Source: Muricoccus roseus
Lineage (GTDB): Bacteria; Pseudomonadota; Alphaproteobacteria; Acetobacterales; Acetobacteraceae
Assembly: GCF_900141905.1 (NCBI RefSeq)
Contig: NZ_FQZF01000031.1
Span: 1-63,682, forward strand
Reading direction: 5' to 3'
DNA: 63,682 nt
Part shown: one piece after another, positions 48,165 through 56,216 of the stretch
Layout: every line of letters starts with the position of its first letter
How positions within the stretch are numbered: position 1 is the first letter of the stretch
Translations under genes and position numbers: made by a program
The notes under the pieces: generated by a model
Databases searched by the model: none
Seen by the model: the letters and a program-made list of their open reading frames with translations, nothing else
What the model was told of the DNA's origin: nothing

Positions 48165-48470
48165 GGGGGATTCTGTTGCCCCGTTCCCCCCGGACGGCGC
48201 TTACCTATCTCTAGGCAGCGAGCGCCATGGTCTCGCGACCATTATCGTTGGCACTTGTGATTTAGCCCGATAACGGCGGTACAATGCCGGGCAAAGGACA
48301 CGTCTTTACCGCGCGCGTCGAGCCTGTTTCGCCCCCAACGTCCCGCTGATAAGGCGGGATGGTTTGGTGGAGGCGCCGGGCACTGCCCCCGGGTCCACAA
48401 CGCTTATTCCACGTGCCGTTTATCACCATAGTCGCCCGAAGGCGGCACCAACCCATATAGTGCGTCACGC
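48165..48470 (-). ncRNA. ssrA: tmRNA, permuted two-piece form (ssrA)
   Basis: The minus strand first encodes the acceptor piece ending GGCGCCTCCACCA at 48364. After a short spacer comes the coding piece starting GGGGGCGAAACAGGCTCGACG at 48336. GGGGGCG pairs with CGCCTCC to form the acceptor stem across the break, so the gene is circularly permuted as in alphaproteobacteria. The resume codon GCC is at 48252, and the tag is ANDNGRETMALAA with a TAG stop at 48211-48213. tmRNA rescues stalled ribosomes and marks the product for ClpXP. Outer ends are approximate. Confidence 0.93.
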
Positions 48471-48482
48471 GGACGATTGCTA
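48454..48482 (-). promoter_or_regulatory. Candidate ssrA promoter
   Basis: On the minus strand TATATG (48454-48459) lies 17 nt after a weak TAGCAA (48477-48482). The predicted start a few bases later coincides with the beginning of the acceptor piece. The -10 is good for such a GC-rich genome; the -35 is poor. Confidence 0.35.
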
Positions 48483-48598
48483 GGCACCTCGCCCATGGAC
48501 GAAGCGATGGTGGCGGTTCCACGAAATATCGGGCCAGCCGCTTGCCAGCCCACCGAAGTAGTTGCACAGTTTCAAAACGATACAACCAGGAGGCAACA

Positions 48599-48970
48599 GT
48601 GATTCGGCTGTCATCCATGCTTCGCGTTTCGGCCGTGCTGGCCGCCGTCGGCCTGCTCTCGGCCTGCGCCAACCAGGCCCCCTCGTCCGCCAGCGCGCCG
48701 CCGCCGCCGGGCACCGGCGCCATGACCGGCGACGTGACCGACCCGGGCTCCCGCGCCTCGCGCGGCGGCCCGATGACGGCCCCGACCGCTTCTGGCAGCG
48801 CCACCTCCAACGCTCCGGTCGCCAGCGACGTCGCCGATCCCGGCTCGCGCTCCAGCCGTGGCGGCGGCACCGGCCGCGCCGCCTCCGGCCGCGCCCGTTC
48901 CAACGCCCCGGTCGCCGGCGACGTGGCGGATCCGGGCTCGCGCGCCAACCGTGGCGGCCCCGTTCAGTAA
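48599..48970 (+). CDS. Small repeat-containing lipoprotein
   Basis: The start is a GTG with AGGAGG five bases upstream. The 123-residue product has a lipoprotein signal peptide with lipobox LLSAC (Cys near residue 22). The mature part contains three imperfect repeats, DVTDPGSRASRGG, DVADPGSRSSRGG and DVADPGSRANRGG, separated by Ala/Ser/Gly-rich linkers. I recognise no family. Each unit has Asp-x-x-Asp-Pro-Gly-Ser-Arg, which could bind a metal or an anionic surface polymer, but this is speculation. A strong terminator follows, so it is monocistronic. Confidence 0.72.
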   Translation: MIRLSSMLRVSAVLAAVGLLSACANQAPSSASAPPPPGTGAMTGDVTDPGSRASRGGPMTAPTASGSATSNAPVASDVADPGSRSSRGGGTGRAASGRARSNAPVAGDVADPGSRANRGGPVQ

Positions 48971-49022
48971 GGCGAATCGGGCCGGCGCCTGACGCCGGTC
49001 CGGCTTCCTGAGCCGCACAGAG

Positions 49023-49061
49023 CCGCCGGCCGCCCTCATGGGGGAGGCCGGCGGTTTTTTT
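49023..49061 (+). terminator. Rho-independent terminator after the lipoprotein gene
   Basis: CCGCCGGCC (49023-49031) and GGCCGGCGG (49046-49054) form a perfect 9-bp stem followed at once by seven T residues. It is the most canonical terminator in the window and insulates thyX from the lipoprotein gene. Confidence 0.95.
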
Positions 49062-49205
49062 GCGGCCGTGGCGGAGCTTCGGCCCGCCATCCACCCTCCG
49101 GCCCGCCGTCGCGCCGGCTCGATACCTGGGCTTTCGCACCCCTGCCGGCCCCGCTAAACCGCCGCCTCAGGGTCAGCCGCCGGGCTGACGGGGGTCGGAT
49201 CATCC

Positions 49206-50144
49206 ATGGAACTTTCTGAGACGCAGCGGCGGGAACTGGCCGAGGCCGAGGCGCAGCGCCACGAGACCCGCCGCCCCGTCTCCCCGGGGCTGGAGGCGAT
49301 GCTCTTCCGCCCCATCCCCGTGCTCGACCACGGATTCGTCCGGGTGGTGGACTATATGGGCGACGATTCGGCGGTGGTGCAGGCCGCCCGCGTCTCCTAT
49401 GGCCGCGGCACGAAGGCGGCGAACGAGGATCGCGGGCTCATCCGCTACCTCATGCGCCACCGGCACTCCACGCCCTTCGAGATGTGCGAGATCAAGTACC
49501 ACGTGAAGCTGCCCATCTTCGTGGCGCGGCAGTGGATCCGCCATCGCATGGCGAATGTGAACGAGTACTCCGCCCGCTACTCGATCCTGGACCGCGAGTT
49601 CTACCTGCCCGCCCCGGACCAGCTGGCCGCGCAATCCGCCGTGAACCGCCAGGGCCGCGGGGACGTGCTGCAGGGCGCGGAAGCCGCGCGCGTGCTCGAC
49701 CTGCTTCGCGAGGACGCGACCCGCAACTACGACCACTATCTCGACATGCTGAACGAGGATGCGGAAGGCCGCGTGATCGATGAGGGCCGCCACGGCCTGG
49801 CGCGCGAGCTCGCCCGCATGAACCTCACGCTGAACGCCTATACCCAGTGGTACTGGAAGTCGGACCTGCACAACCTCCTCAACTTCCTCTCGCTGCGCGC
49901 CGATGCCCATGCGCAATACGAGATCCGCGTCTATGCGGAGGCGATGCTGGAGACGGTGAAGGCCTGGGTCCCGCTCGCGCACGAGGCCTTCCGCGATTAC
50001 CGCATGGGCGCCGTCACCCTCTCGGCCCAGATGCTCGCCGCCGTGCGCGCCATGGTGGAGGGGAAGGACCCGCAGCAGGAGGGCAGCGGCCTCTCCAAGC
50101 GCGAATGGCGGGAGCTGATGGCCATTCTGGGCCGCGAGGCCTGA
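49206..50144 (+). CDS. thyX: Flavin-dependent thymidylate synthase ThyX
   Basis: ThyX makes dTMP from dUMP using FAD and methylene-tetrahydrofolate. The 312-residue protein has the signature [15 protein letters not shown] (RHRxxSxNExSxR type), in which the usual serine after RHRxx is replaced by asparagine in this spacing. It also has [10 protein letters not shown] for folate/FAD and the C-terminal [20 protein letters not shown] with the dUMP arginine. No thyA is seen in the window. The next gene starts 13 nt later. Confidence 0.96.
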   Translation: MELSETQRRELAEAEAQRHETRRPVSPGLEAMLFRPIPVLDHGFVRVVDYMGDDSAVVQAARVSYGRGTKAANEDRGLIRYLMRHRHSTPFEMCEIKYHVKLPIFVARQWIRHRMANVNEYSARYSILDREFYLPAPDQLAAQSAVNRQGRGDVLQGAEAARVLDLLREDATRNYDHYLDMLNEDAEGRVIDEGRHGLARELARMNLTLNAYTQWYWKSDLHNLLNFLSLRADAHAQYEIRVYAEAMLETVKAWVPLAHEAFRDYRMGAVTLSAQMLAAVRAMVEGKDPQQEGSGLSKREWRELMAILGREA

Positions 50145-50157
50145 TCTTCCGGCGGCG

Positions 50158-50484
50158 ATGAGCAAGGCCCCCGCCGGCAAGGCCGGCGCCACCCCCCGCA
50201 AGCCGGCCCCCGCCCGTGCCCAGCCCCGCGCCCAGGCCCAGGCTTCGGCCCAGTCTTCAGGGCGCGGCAAGGGCGGGGCGGGCAGCCGGGCCGCTGCGGG
50301 CGCGGCGCGCGCCGCCGGCTGGCGCGCCCGCCTGCTGGGCGGAACCTCCTGGACCGGGGTCGCGGTGATCGTCCTCACCCTCCTCGTCATTCTGCCCATC
50401 GCGGCCGCCGTGCTCGGCGATATCTGGGCGGTCATCATCGGGGCGCTGGTGGGCGGCTTCGCCCTGGGCCGGGCGACCGCCTAG
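50158..50484 (+). CDS. Hypothetical membrane protein with Ala/Pro/Arg-rich N-terminus
   Basis: The 108-residue protein has a basic low-complexity first half (Ala, Pro, Gln, Arg; residues 1-58) and a hydrophobic second half with one long or two short membrane segments (about 65-104, GVAVIVLTLLVILPIAAAVLG and a glycine-rich helix). The N-terminus is probably cytoplasmic by the positive-inside rule. It follows thyX by 13 nt, so they are likely co-transcribed. No family recognised. Confidence 0.6.
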   Translation: MSKAPAGKAGATPRKPAPARAQPRAQAQASAQSSGRGKGGAGSRAAAGAARAAGWRARLLGGTSWTGVAVIVLTLLVILPIAAAVLGDIWAVIIGALVGGFALGRATA

Positions 50485-50592
50485 GCCTTCCCGCCCCCCG
50501 CGAGCCCTGCGCCCCGGGCATGATGGCCATCCTCAGGAATACCGCCGGCCTCCTGATGCGTTGTTTGCGGCGCAACAGCGAGGAAGCGAGCC

Positions 50593-51357
50593 ATGGCGCG
50601 TTTCGAGGGCAAGGTGGCGGTCATCACGGGCGCGGGTTCCGGCATGGGGGCAGCCACCGCGCGCCGGTTCTCGCGGGACGGCTATGCGGTCGTGCTTGCC
50701 GGTCGGACGAAGGAGAAGGTCGACCGCGTCGCGCAGGACCTGCCTTCGGAGCGCACCCTCGCCCTCTCCGTCGACGTGTCGGAAGAGGCGCAGTGCATTT
50801 TCCTTGTGAACCAGACGCTGGAGGCCTTCGGCCGGCTGGACGTGCTGGTGAACAACGCCGGCACCGTCGTCACCGGCCCGCTGGCGGAGGCGAAGACGGC
50901 GGAATGGCGGGCCGTGATGGGCACGGATCTCGACGGCGTGTTCTTCCTCACCCGCGCCGCCATCCCCCAGCTCGTCGCCACTGGGGGCTGCGTGGTGAAC
51001 GTCTCCTCCGTCTCCGGCCTCGGCGGGGACTGGGACATGAGCATCTACAACGCCGCCAAGGGCGCCGTGACCAACTTCACCCGCGCCCTCGCGCTCGAGC
51101 TGGGCCGCCATGGGGTGCGGGTGAATGCCGTCTGCCCCAGTCTCACCGCCACCGACATGACGAAGGACATGCTGGGCGACCAGAAGCTCATGGCAAAGTT
51201 CGCCGAGCGCATCCCGCTCGGCCGCGCGGCGGAGCCCGAGGAGGTGGCCGGCGTCATCGCCTTCCTCGCAGGCCCCGATGCGCGCTTCGTCAACGGCGTG
51301 AACCTGCCGGTCGATGGCGGCCTCTCCGCCTCCAACGGCCAGCCGCCCCAGGCCTGA
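50593..51357 (+). CDS. Short-chain dehydrogenase/reductase (SDR)
   Basis: The 254-residue classical SDR has the cofactor motif TGAGSGMGAA, NNAGT, the catalytic serine in NVSSVSG, and YNAAK with the catalytic Tyr and Lys. The arginine in LAGRTKEK after the second strand suggests NADP(H). The C-terminus with FVNGVNLPVDGGLSASNG is typical of the FabG-like subgroup. The substrate cannot be assigned. Confidence 0.9.
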   Translation: MARFEGKVAVITGAGSGMGAATARRFSRDGYAVVLAGRTKEKVDRVAQDLPSERTLALSVDVSEEAQCIFLVNQTLEAFGRLDVLVNNAGTVVTGPLAEAKTAEWRAVMGTDLDGVFFLTRAAIPQLVATGGCVVNVSSVSGLGGDWDMSIYNAAKGAVTNFTRALALELGRHGVRVNAVCPSLTATDMTKDMLGDQKLMAKFAERIPLGRAAEPEEVAGVIAFLAGPDARFVNGVNLPVDGGLSASNGQPPQA

Positions 51358-51401
51358 GGCCGCCGCTTGACGCCGAGCCCAGGCCTGAGAGGGTGTCCGG
51401 C

Positions 51402-51674
51402 TCAGCGGCGGATGAAGACGACCATCCCCTTCCGCCGCCGCACGTCGAAATCGGCGGGGATGCCCAGCCGGTCCCGCCAAGTGGTCATCCGCCGGGCGAT
51501 GCGGAAGGCAAGCGGCGCGGCCAGGGCGAGGCTCGTCAGCCCCGCGGCAAGATAGGCCGGGCCCGCGGCCTGCAGCGCGGAACCGGGTGGCAGCGCCAGG
51601 GTGGTCGCCAGCATCGCCGTGCCGAGCATGAGCGAGGCGAGGGGCAGGTAGACCAGGGCGGCGATCGGTAACAT
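51402..51674 (-). CDS. Small two-helix membrane protein
   Basis: The 90-residue protein has two membrane segments (about 4-26 and 38-58) followed by a basic tail RIARRMTTWRDRLGIPADFDVRRRKG. The ATG at 51674 has a strong GGAGG Shine-Dalgarno 7 nt upstream, which supports a real gene. No family recognised. It is convergent with the SDR gene and divergent from the kinase gene. Confidence 0.6.
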   Translation of the reverse strand: MLPIAALVYLPLASLMLGTAMLATTLALPPGSALQAAGPAYLAAGLTSLALAAPLAFRIARRMTTWRDRLGIPADFDVRRRKGMVVFIRR

Positions 51675-51778
51675 CGGGTTCCTCCCCGCGCATCACCGGG
51701 CCCCGCGCCCGGCCAGTCCGGAACGGCCAGCCCCGCGGCCGGGTTGCCTTGCGCGCGGCCCGGAGCCATGCCGGTTCG

Positions 51779-52657
51779 ATGCGCGTCACCGTCTTCGGCT
51801 CGGCCAATGCGGACCTCGTCTTCCCTGTCCCGGTCCTCCCCGCACCGGGGCATACGGTGCTGGGCGGGCCCTGGCGCGCCCTCCCGGGGGGCAAGGGGGC
51901 GAATCAGGCCGTGGCCGCGGCGCGGGACGGGGCCGTCGTGCGCTTCGCCGGGGCCGTGGGACGGGACGCAATGGCGGCAATCGCGCTTTCAGCCCTGCGC
52001 GGCGCGGGGGTGGATGTCTCCGCCGTGGCATGGACCGATTCGCCCACCGGCGCCGCCTGCATCTGCGTGGACGCGGCCGGGCGCAACCAGATCGCCGTCT
52101 CGCCCGGGGCCAATGCCCTGGCCCGGGCGGATCAGGTGCCGCCGCTTGCCGAGGGGGAGGTGGTGCTGATGCAGATGGAGGTGCCGCCGGAGGAAAACGC
52201 GCGCCTCATCCACCGCGCCCGCGCCTCGGGCGCGCTGGCCGTGCTCAACCTCGCCCCGGCCCTGCCCATCGCGCCGGATGCCCTGCGCGCGCTGGGCCTG
52301 CTGATCGCCAACGAGCATGAGGCCGCCTGGCTCGCCGCCCAGCTCGGCTGCGCCACCAGCGCCGCCGCGCTGCACGCGGCGCTCGGCATCCCGGTCGCCG
52401 TCACCCTCGGGGAACGGGGCGCCGAGGCCGCCGGGCCCGAGGGCCGCTGGCGCAGCCCTGCCTTCGTGCCGGACCGGGTGCAGGACACGACCGGCGCGGG
52501 GGACAGCTGGTGCGGCGTCCTCGCCGCCACGCTGTCCCGCGGGACGCCGCTGGAAGACGCCATGCGGCGCGCCTGCGCCGCGGCGGCCATCGCCGTCTCC
52601 CGCCCCGGCGCGGCGGATGCCATGCCGCTGGCCGAGGAGACGGACGGCCTCCTGTGA
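51779..52657 (+). CDS. rbsK: Ribokinase-like PfkB carbohydrate kinase
   Basis: The 292-residue protein has the PfkB N-terminal FGSANADLVFPVP, the substrate loop LPGGKGANQAVAAA, and the C-terminal signature DTTGAGDSWCGVLAA with the catalytic aspartate. Resemblance to ribokinase is in length and in the GGKGAN block, but there are no ribose transport genes nearby, so the sugar is uncertain. The ATG at 51779 places the beta strand at the N-terminus; ten upstream codons were left out. Confidence 0.82.
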   Translation: MRVTVFGSANADLVFPVPVLPAPGHTVLGGPWRALPGGKGANQAVAAARDGAVVRFAGAVGRDAMAAIALSALRGAGVDVSAVAWTDSPTGAACICVDAAGRNQIAVSPGANALARADQVPPLAEGEVVLMQMEVPPEENARLIHRARASGALAVLNLAPALPIAPDALRALGLLIANEHEAAWLAAQLGCATSAAALHAALGIPVAVTLGERGAEAAGPEGRWRSPAFVPDRVQDTTGAGDSWCGVLAATLSRGTPLEDAMRRACAAAAIAVSRPGAADAMPLAEETDGLL

Positions 52658-52667
52658 TGCGCGGGCG

Positions 52668-53801
52668 CTAGTCCACCACGATTCGCGGCCCGGCCGCACG
52701 CGCCCCGCCCGCCTTGGCCCAGACCCGCTCCGCGATGGCGCGATAGGCCCGCGCCTCGCCCGAATCCGGCGCCCCGAGCACCACCGGGTGCCCCGCATCC
52801 GCATGCTCGCGGATGGCCAGCGTCAGCGGCAGCTCGCCCAGGAACTCGACGCCCAGCCGCTCCGCCTCCACCCGCGCGCCGCCATGGCCGAAGACCTCGC
52901 TGCGGTGGTTGCAGTTGGGGCAGCAGAAATAGCTCATGTTCTCGATGAGCCCGAGCACGGGCACGTTCACCTTCTCGAACATGCGGATGCCGCGCCGCGC
53001 ATCCAGCAGCGCGACATCCTGCGGCGTGGAGACGATGACGGCGCCCCGCAGCGCGACGCGCTGCGACATGGTGAGCTGCGTGTCGCCGGTGCCGGGCGGC
53101 ATGTCCACCACCATCACGTCCAGCGCGCCCCACTCCACCTGGGACATCATCTGCTCCAGCGCGCCCATCACCATCGGCCCGCGCCAGATCATCGGCGTCT
53201 CCTGGTCCACCAGGAAGCCGATGGACATGGCCTTCAGCCCCCAGCGGTCGATCGGGATGATCCGGTTGCCATCCACGCGCGGCTTCTCATGCGCGCCGAG
53301 CATCTGGGGCAGGGAGGGGCCGTAGATGTCCGCATCCAGCAGCCCCACCCGCAGCCCCTTCTGCGCCAGGGCCACGGCCAGGTTCACGGCGGTGGTGGAC
53401 TTGCCCACCCCGCCCTTGCCCGAGGCGACGGCGATCACCGCGCCCACATCGCCCAGCAGCATGCCGCCGCGCGGCGCCCCCTGGGGGGCACCGTGAGCAT
53501 GACCATGCGGCGCGGCCTGTGGGGCTGCCTGGGGGGCGGGGGAGGGGCCCGCCCGATGCGCCGTCAGCACGGCGCTGGCCGAAATCACGCCGGGCACGGC
53601 GCGCGCCGCCGCCTCCGCCGCGGCGCGCACCGGCTCGAACTCCCGCGCCCTTTCCCGCGGCACGGCGATCTCCACCTGCACCATCCCGTCCCGCACGGCG
53701 ACTCCGCCGACCATGCCCGCCGAAACAAGGTCCCGCCCGCTCGTGGGGTCCCGCAGGCCGGCCAGCGCTGCCCGGACCGCCGCCTCGATGCCGCTCACCA
53801 T
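52668..53801 (-). CDS. mrp: Mrp/ApbC-type iron-sulfur carrier ATPase
   Basis: The 377-residue protein has an N-terminal MIP18 (DUF59) domain of about 80 residues, a His/Pro/Ala-rich linker, and a MinD-like ATPase with Walker A GKGGVGKST (128-136), DADIYGPS, and VVDMPPGTGDTQLT. Two cysteines in FCCPNC would bridge a [4Fe-4S] cluster at the dimer interface. Mrp proteins deliver clusters to apo-proteins. The ATG at 53801 was chosen; the longer frame has no family similarity. Confidence 0.94.
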   Translation of the reverse strand: MVSGIEAAVRAALAGLRDPTSGRDLVSAGMVGGVAVRDGMVQVEIAVPRERAREFEPVRAAAEAAARAVPGVISASAVLTAHRAGPSPAPQAAPQAAPHGHAHGAPQGAPRGGMLLGDVGAVIAVASGKGGVGKSTTAVNLAVALAQKGLRVGLLDADIYGPSLPQMLGAHEKPRVDGNRIIPIDRWGLKAMSIGFLVDQETPMIWRGPMVMGALEQMMSQVEWGALDVMVVDMPPGTGDTQLTMSQRVALRGAVIVSTPQDVALLDARRGIRMFEKVNVPVLGLIENMSYFCCPNCNHRSEVFGHGGARVEAERLGVEFLGELPLTLAIREHADAGHPVVLGAPDSGEARAYRAIAERVWAKAGGARAAGPRIVVD

Positions 53802-53947
53802 CGCTTGAAAACCCCTACATCCCGGCCAACATGGCCATCTGCCCGGACCAGCCCCGACAGGGTATGGACCGCGAATGCCATATGGGCGGCCCCCAGCCTG
53901 CGCAAGCGGACGGGGCCGCCTTGCTATCGAGGGAGAGTGACCGGCCC

Positions 53948-55162
53948 ATGCCGTGGAACAACAGCGGCGGACCGAGCCCCTGGGGATCGCCCAGCGGGAA
54001 CAACCGTCCGCAAGGCCCCTGGGGCACGCCACCCCCGGGCGGCAGTGGCCGCGGCCCCGATCTGGACGATGCGATCCGGCAGGCCCAGGAGGCGGTGCGC
54101 CGCTGGCTGCCGCGCCGCATGGGCAGCACCGGCGGCGGCAAGGGCCTGGCCGTGCTGGCCGTCCTCGGCCTCGCCGCCTGGGGCGCCTCTGGCTTCTATC
54201 GCGTGCAGCCGGACGAGCAGGGTGTGGTCATGCGCTTCGGCGCCTTCAACCGCACCACCCCGCCCGGCCTGAACTACCGCATCCCCTGGCCGGTTGAGAG
54301 CGTGACGACCCCGCGCGTCACCCGGATCAACCGCGTCGATGTCGGCTTCCGCAGCGCCGTCGATTCCGGTTCCATCACCCAGCGCCCCACCCCCAGCCGC
54401 GACGTGCTGGAGGAAAGCCTGATGCTGACCGGTGACGAGAACATCATCGACATCGACTTCGCCGTGTTCTGGCGCATCCGCGATGCCGGCGAATACCTGT
54501 TCAACACGCGCAACCCCGAGGTCACCGTCAAGTCGGCTTCCGAGAGCATGATGCGTGAGGTGATCGGCCGCACCCCGATCCAGCCCGCCCTCACCGAGGC
54601 GCGCGCGCAGATCGAAAGCCAGGTTCGCCAGGGCACCCAGGCCATCCTGGACCAGTATGGCGCGGGCATCGAGATCACCCAGGTGCAGCTGCAGAAGGTC
54701 GATCCGCCCAACGCGGTGATCGAGGCCTTCCGCGACGTCCAGCGCGCGAATGCGGACCGCGAACGCGCCCGCAACGAGGCCGAGAGCTACCGCAACGACA
54801 TCATCCCCCGTGCGCGCGGCGAGGCGGAGCGGATGGTGCAGGAAGCTCAGGGCCAGAAGGACAGCCAGGTCGCCCGCGCACGCGGCGAGGCGGGGCGCTT
54901 CATCTCCGTCCTTTCCTCCTACCAAGTGGCGCAGGACGTCACGATGCGGCGCATCTACCTGGAGACGATGGAGGAGATCCTCCGGAAGAATCCGAAGATC
55001 ATCGTGGATGACCGGCTCCAGGGTCTCGTGCCGCTGCTGAACCTGGATACCGGCCGCGCGGCCTCCATCCCCCGCAACGCCACGCCCCCGGCCGTCTCGG
55101 CCCCCACGCCGCCCCCGGTGCCCCAGCCGCCCCGCACCATGCCGCAGGGGATCGCCCGATGA
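53948..55162 (+). CDS. hflK: FtsH modulator HflK (SPFH domain)
   Basis: HflK pairs with HflC to form a membrane cage around FtsH. The 404-residue protein has a Gly/Pro/Asn-rich cytoplasmic N-terminus, one membrane segment (about 67-83), then the SPFH domain beginning YRVQPDEQGVVMRFGAF and a coiled coil rich in Arg/Glu/Ala (about 255-320). The C-terminal end is Pro-rich. The stop overlaps hflC by 4 nt (ATGA). Confidence 0.95.
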   Translation: MPWNNSGGPSPWGSPSGNNRPQGPWGTPPPGGSGRGPDLDDAIRQAQEAVRRWLPRRMGSTGGGKGLAVLAVLGLAAWGASGFYRVQPDEQGVVMRFGAFNRTTPPGLNYRIPWPVESVTTPRVTRINRVDVGFRSAVDSGSITQRPTPSRDVLEESLMLTGDENIIDIDFAVFWRIRDAGEYLFNTRNPEVTVKSASESMMREVIGRTPIQPALTEARAQIESQVRQGTQAILDQYGAGIEITQVQLQKVDPPNAVIEAFRDVQRANADRERARNEAESYRNDIIPRARGEAERMVQEAQGQKDSQVARARGEAGRFISVLSSYQVAQDVTMRRIYLETMEEILRKNPKIIVDDRLQGLVPLLNLDTGRAASIPRNATPPAVSAPTPPPVPQPPRTMPQGIAR

Positions 55163-56034
55163 ACCGCGTCACCGCCCTGGCCGTCCTGTTCGTCCTCGTC
55201 GTCGTCACGGCCGCCTCCTCGCTCTTCACCGTGCATCAGACCCAGCAGGTGCTGATCACCCAGTTCGGCGAGCCCAAGCGCGTGATCCGCGAGCCCGGCC
55301 TGCATGTGAAGCTGCCCTTCATCCAGAGCGTCATCGCCCTCGACCGGCGCCTGCTGGATTACGAGGCCTCGGGCGAGGAACTGATCCTCGCGGACCAGCG
55401 CCGCCTGATCGTGGACAGCTTCACTCGCTTCCGCATCACCGACCCGCTGCTCTTCTTCCAGACGGTGGGCGTGGCCGAGAACGGGATCCGTGGCCGACTG
55501 GCCTCCATCGTCTCCTCCGCGCTGCGGCGCGTGCTCGGCAACGAACGGTTGCTGGCCGTCCTCTCGGCCGACCGGCTGCGGATCATGAACGAGATCCGGG
55601 ACCAGGTGAATCAGGAGGCGAAGAGCTTCGGCATCGCCGTGGAGGATGTCCGCATCCGCCGCGCGGACCTGCCGGAGGAGAACACCCAGGCCGTGCTGTC
55701 GCGCATGCAGTCCGAGCGTGAGCGCGTGGCGCGCGAGGCGCGCGCCGAGGGCGCGGAGCAGGGCGCCCGCATCCGGGCCGCCGCCGACCGCGACCGCACC
55801 GTGCTGCTGGCCGAGGCGACCGCCGAGGCCGACATCCTGCGTGGCCAGGGCGAGCAGGAGGCGATCCGAGTCTTCGCCGATGCCTTCCAGCGCGACCCGG
55901 AATTCTTCGGCTTCTGGCGCAGCATGCAGGCCTATCGCGAGGCCTTTTCCGAAGGGGGGGAGACCCGTCTCCTCCTCTCGCCGGAGAGCGAGTTCTTCCG
56001 TTACTTCCGAGAAATCCCGAACAGCACGCGCTAG
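55159..56034 (+). CDS. hflC: FtsH modulator HflC (SPFH domain)
   Basis: The 291-residue protein has an N-terminal membrane anchor (about 3-24) and an SPFH domain: FTVHQTQQVLITQFGEPKRVIREPGLHVKLPFIQSV, then YRITDP-equivalent residues in FRITDPLLFFQTV and the coiled coil ERERVAREARAEGAEQGARI. It forms the alternating HflK/HflC assembly that controls FtsH proteolysis. Co-transcribed with hflK; a DegP-type protease gene follows 182 nt later. Confidence 0.95.
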   Translation: MNRVTALAVLFVLVVVTAASSLFTVHQTQQVLITQFGEPKRVIREPGLHVKLPFIQSVIALDRRLLDYEASGEELILADQRRLIVDSFTRFRITDPLLFFQTVGVAENGIRGRLASIVSSALRRVLGNERLLAVLSADRLRIMNEIRDQVNQEAKSFGIAVEDVRIRRADLPEENTQAVLSRMQSERERVAREARAEGAEQGARIRAAADRDRTVLLAEATAEADILRGQGEQEAIRVFADAFQRDPEFFGFWRSMQAYREAFSEGGETRLLLSPESEFFRYFREIPNSTR

Positions 56035-56216
56035 CGCGGACCGGCCGGCAGAGGCCTGAATCAGCGGCCCGTCCCCTCCCGGGGGCGGGCCGTTGTTACA
56101 TTCCCACCCAGGCGTGATCGCTCCGGTCGCCCTTTGTAACAGGCAAGGCCTTTCGCGCGGGCCGGAATGGTCCAATCTGCGGGAGAGATGCAGCCCCGCC
56201 CGGCCCCGGCCCCCGG

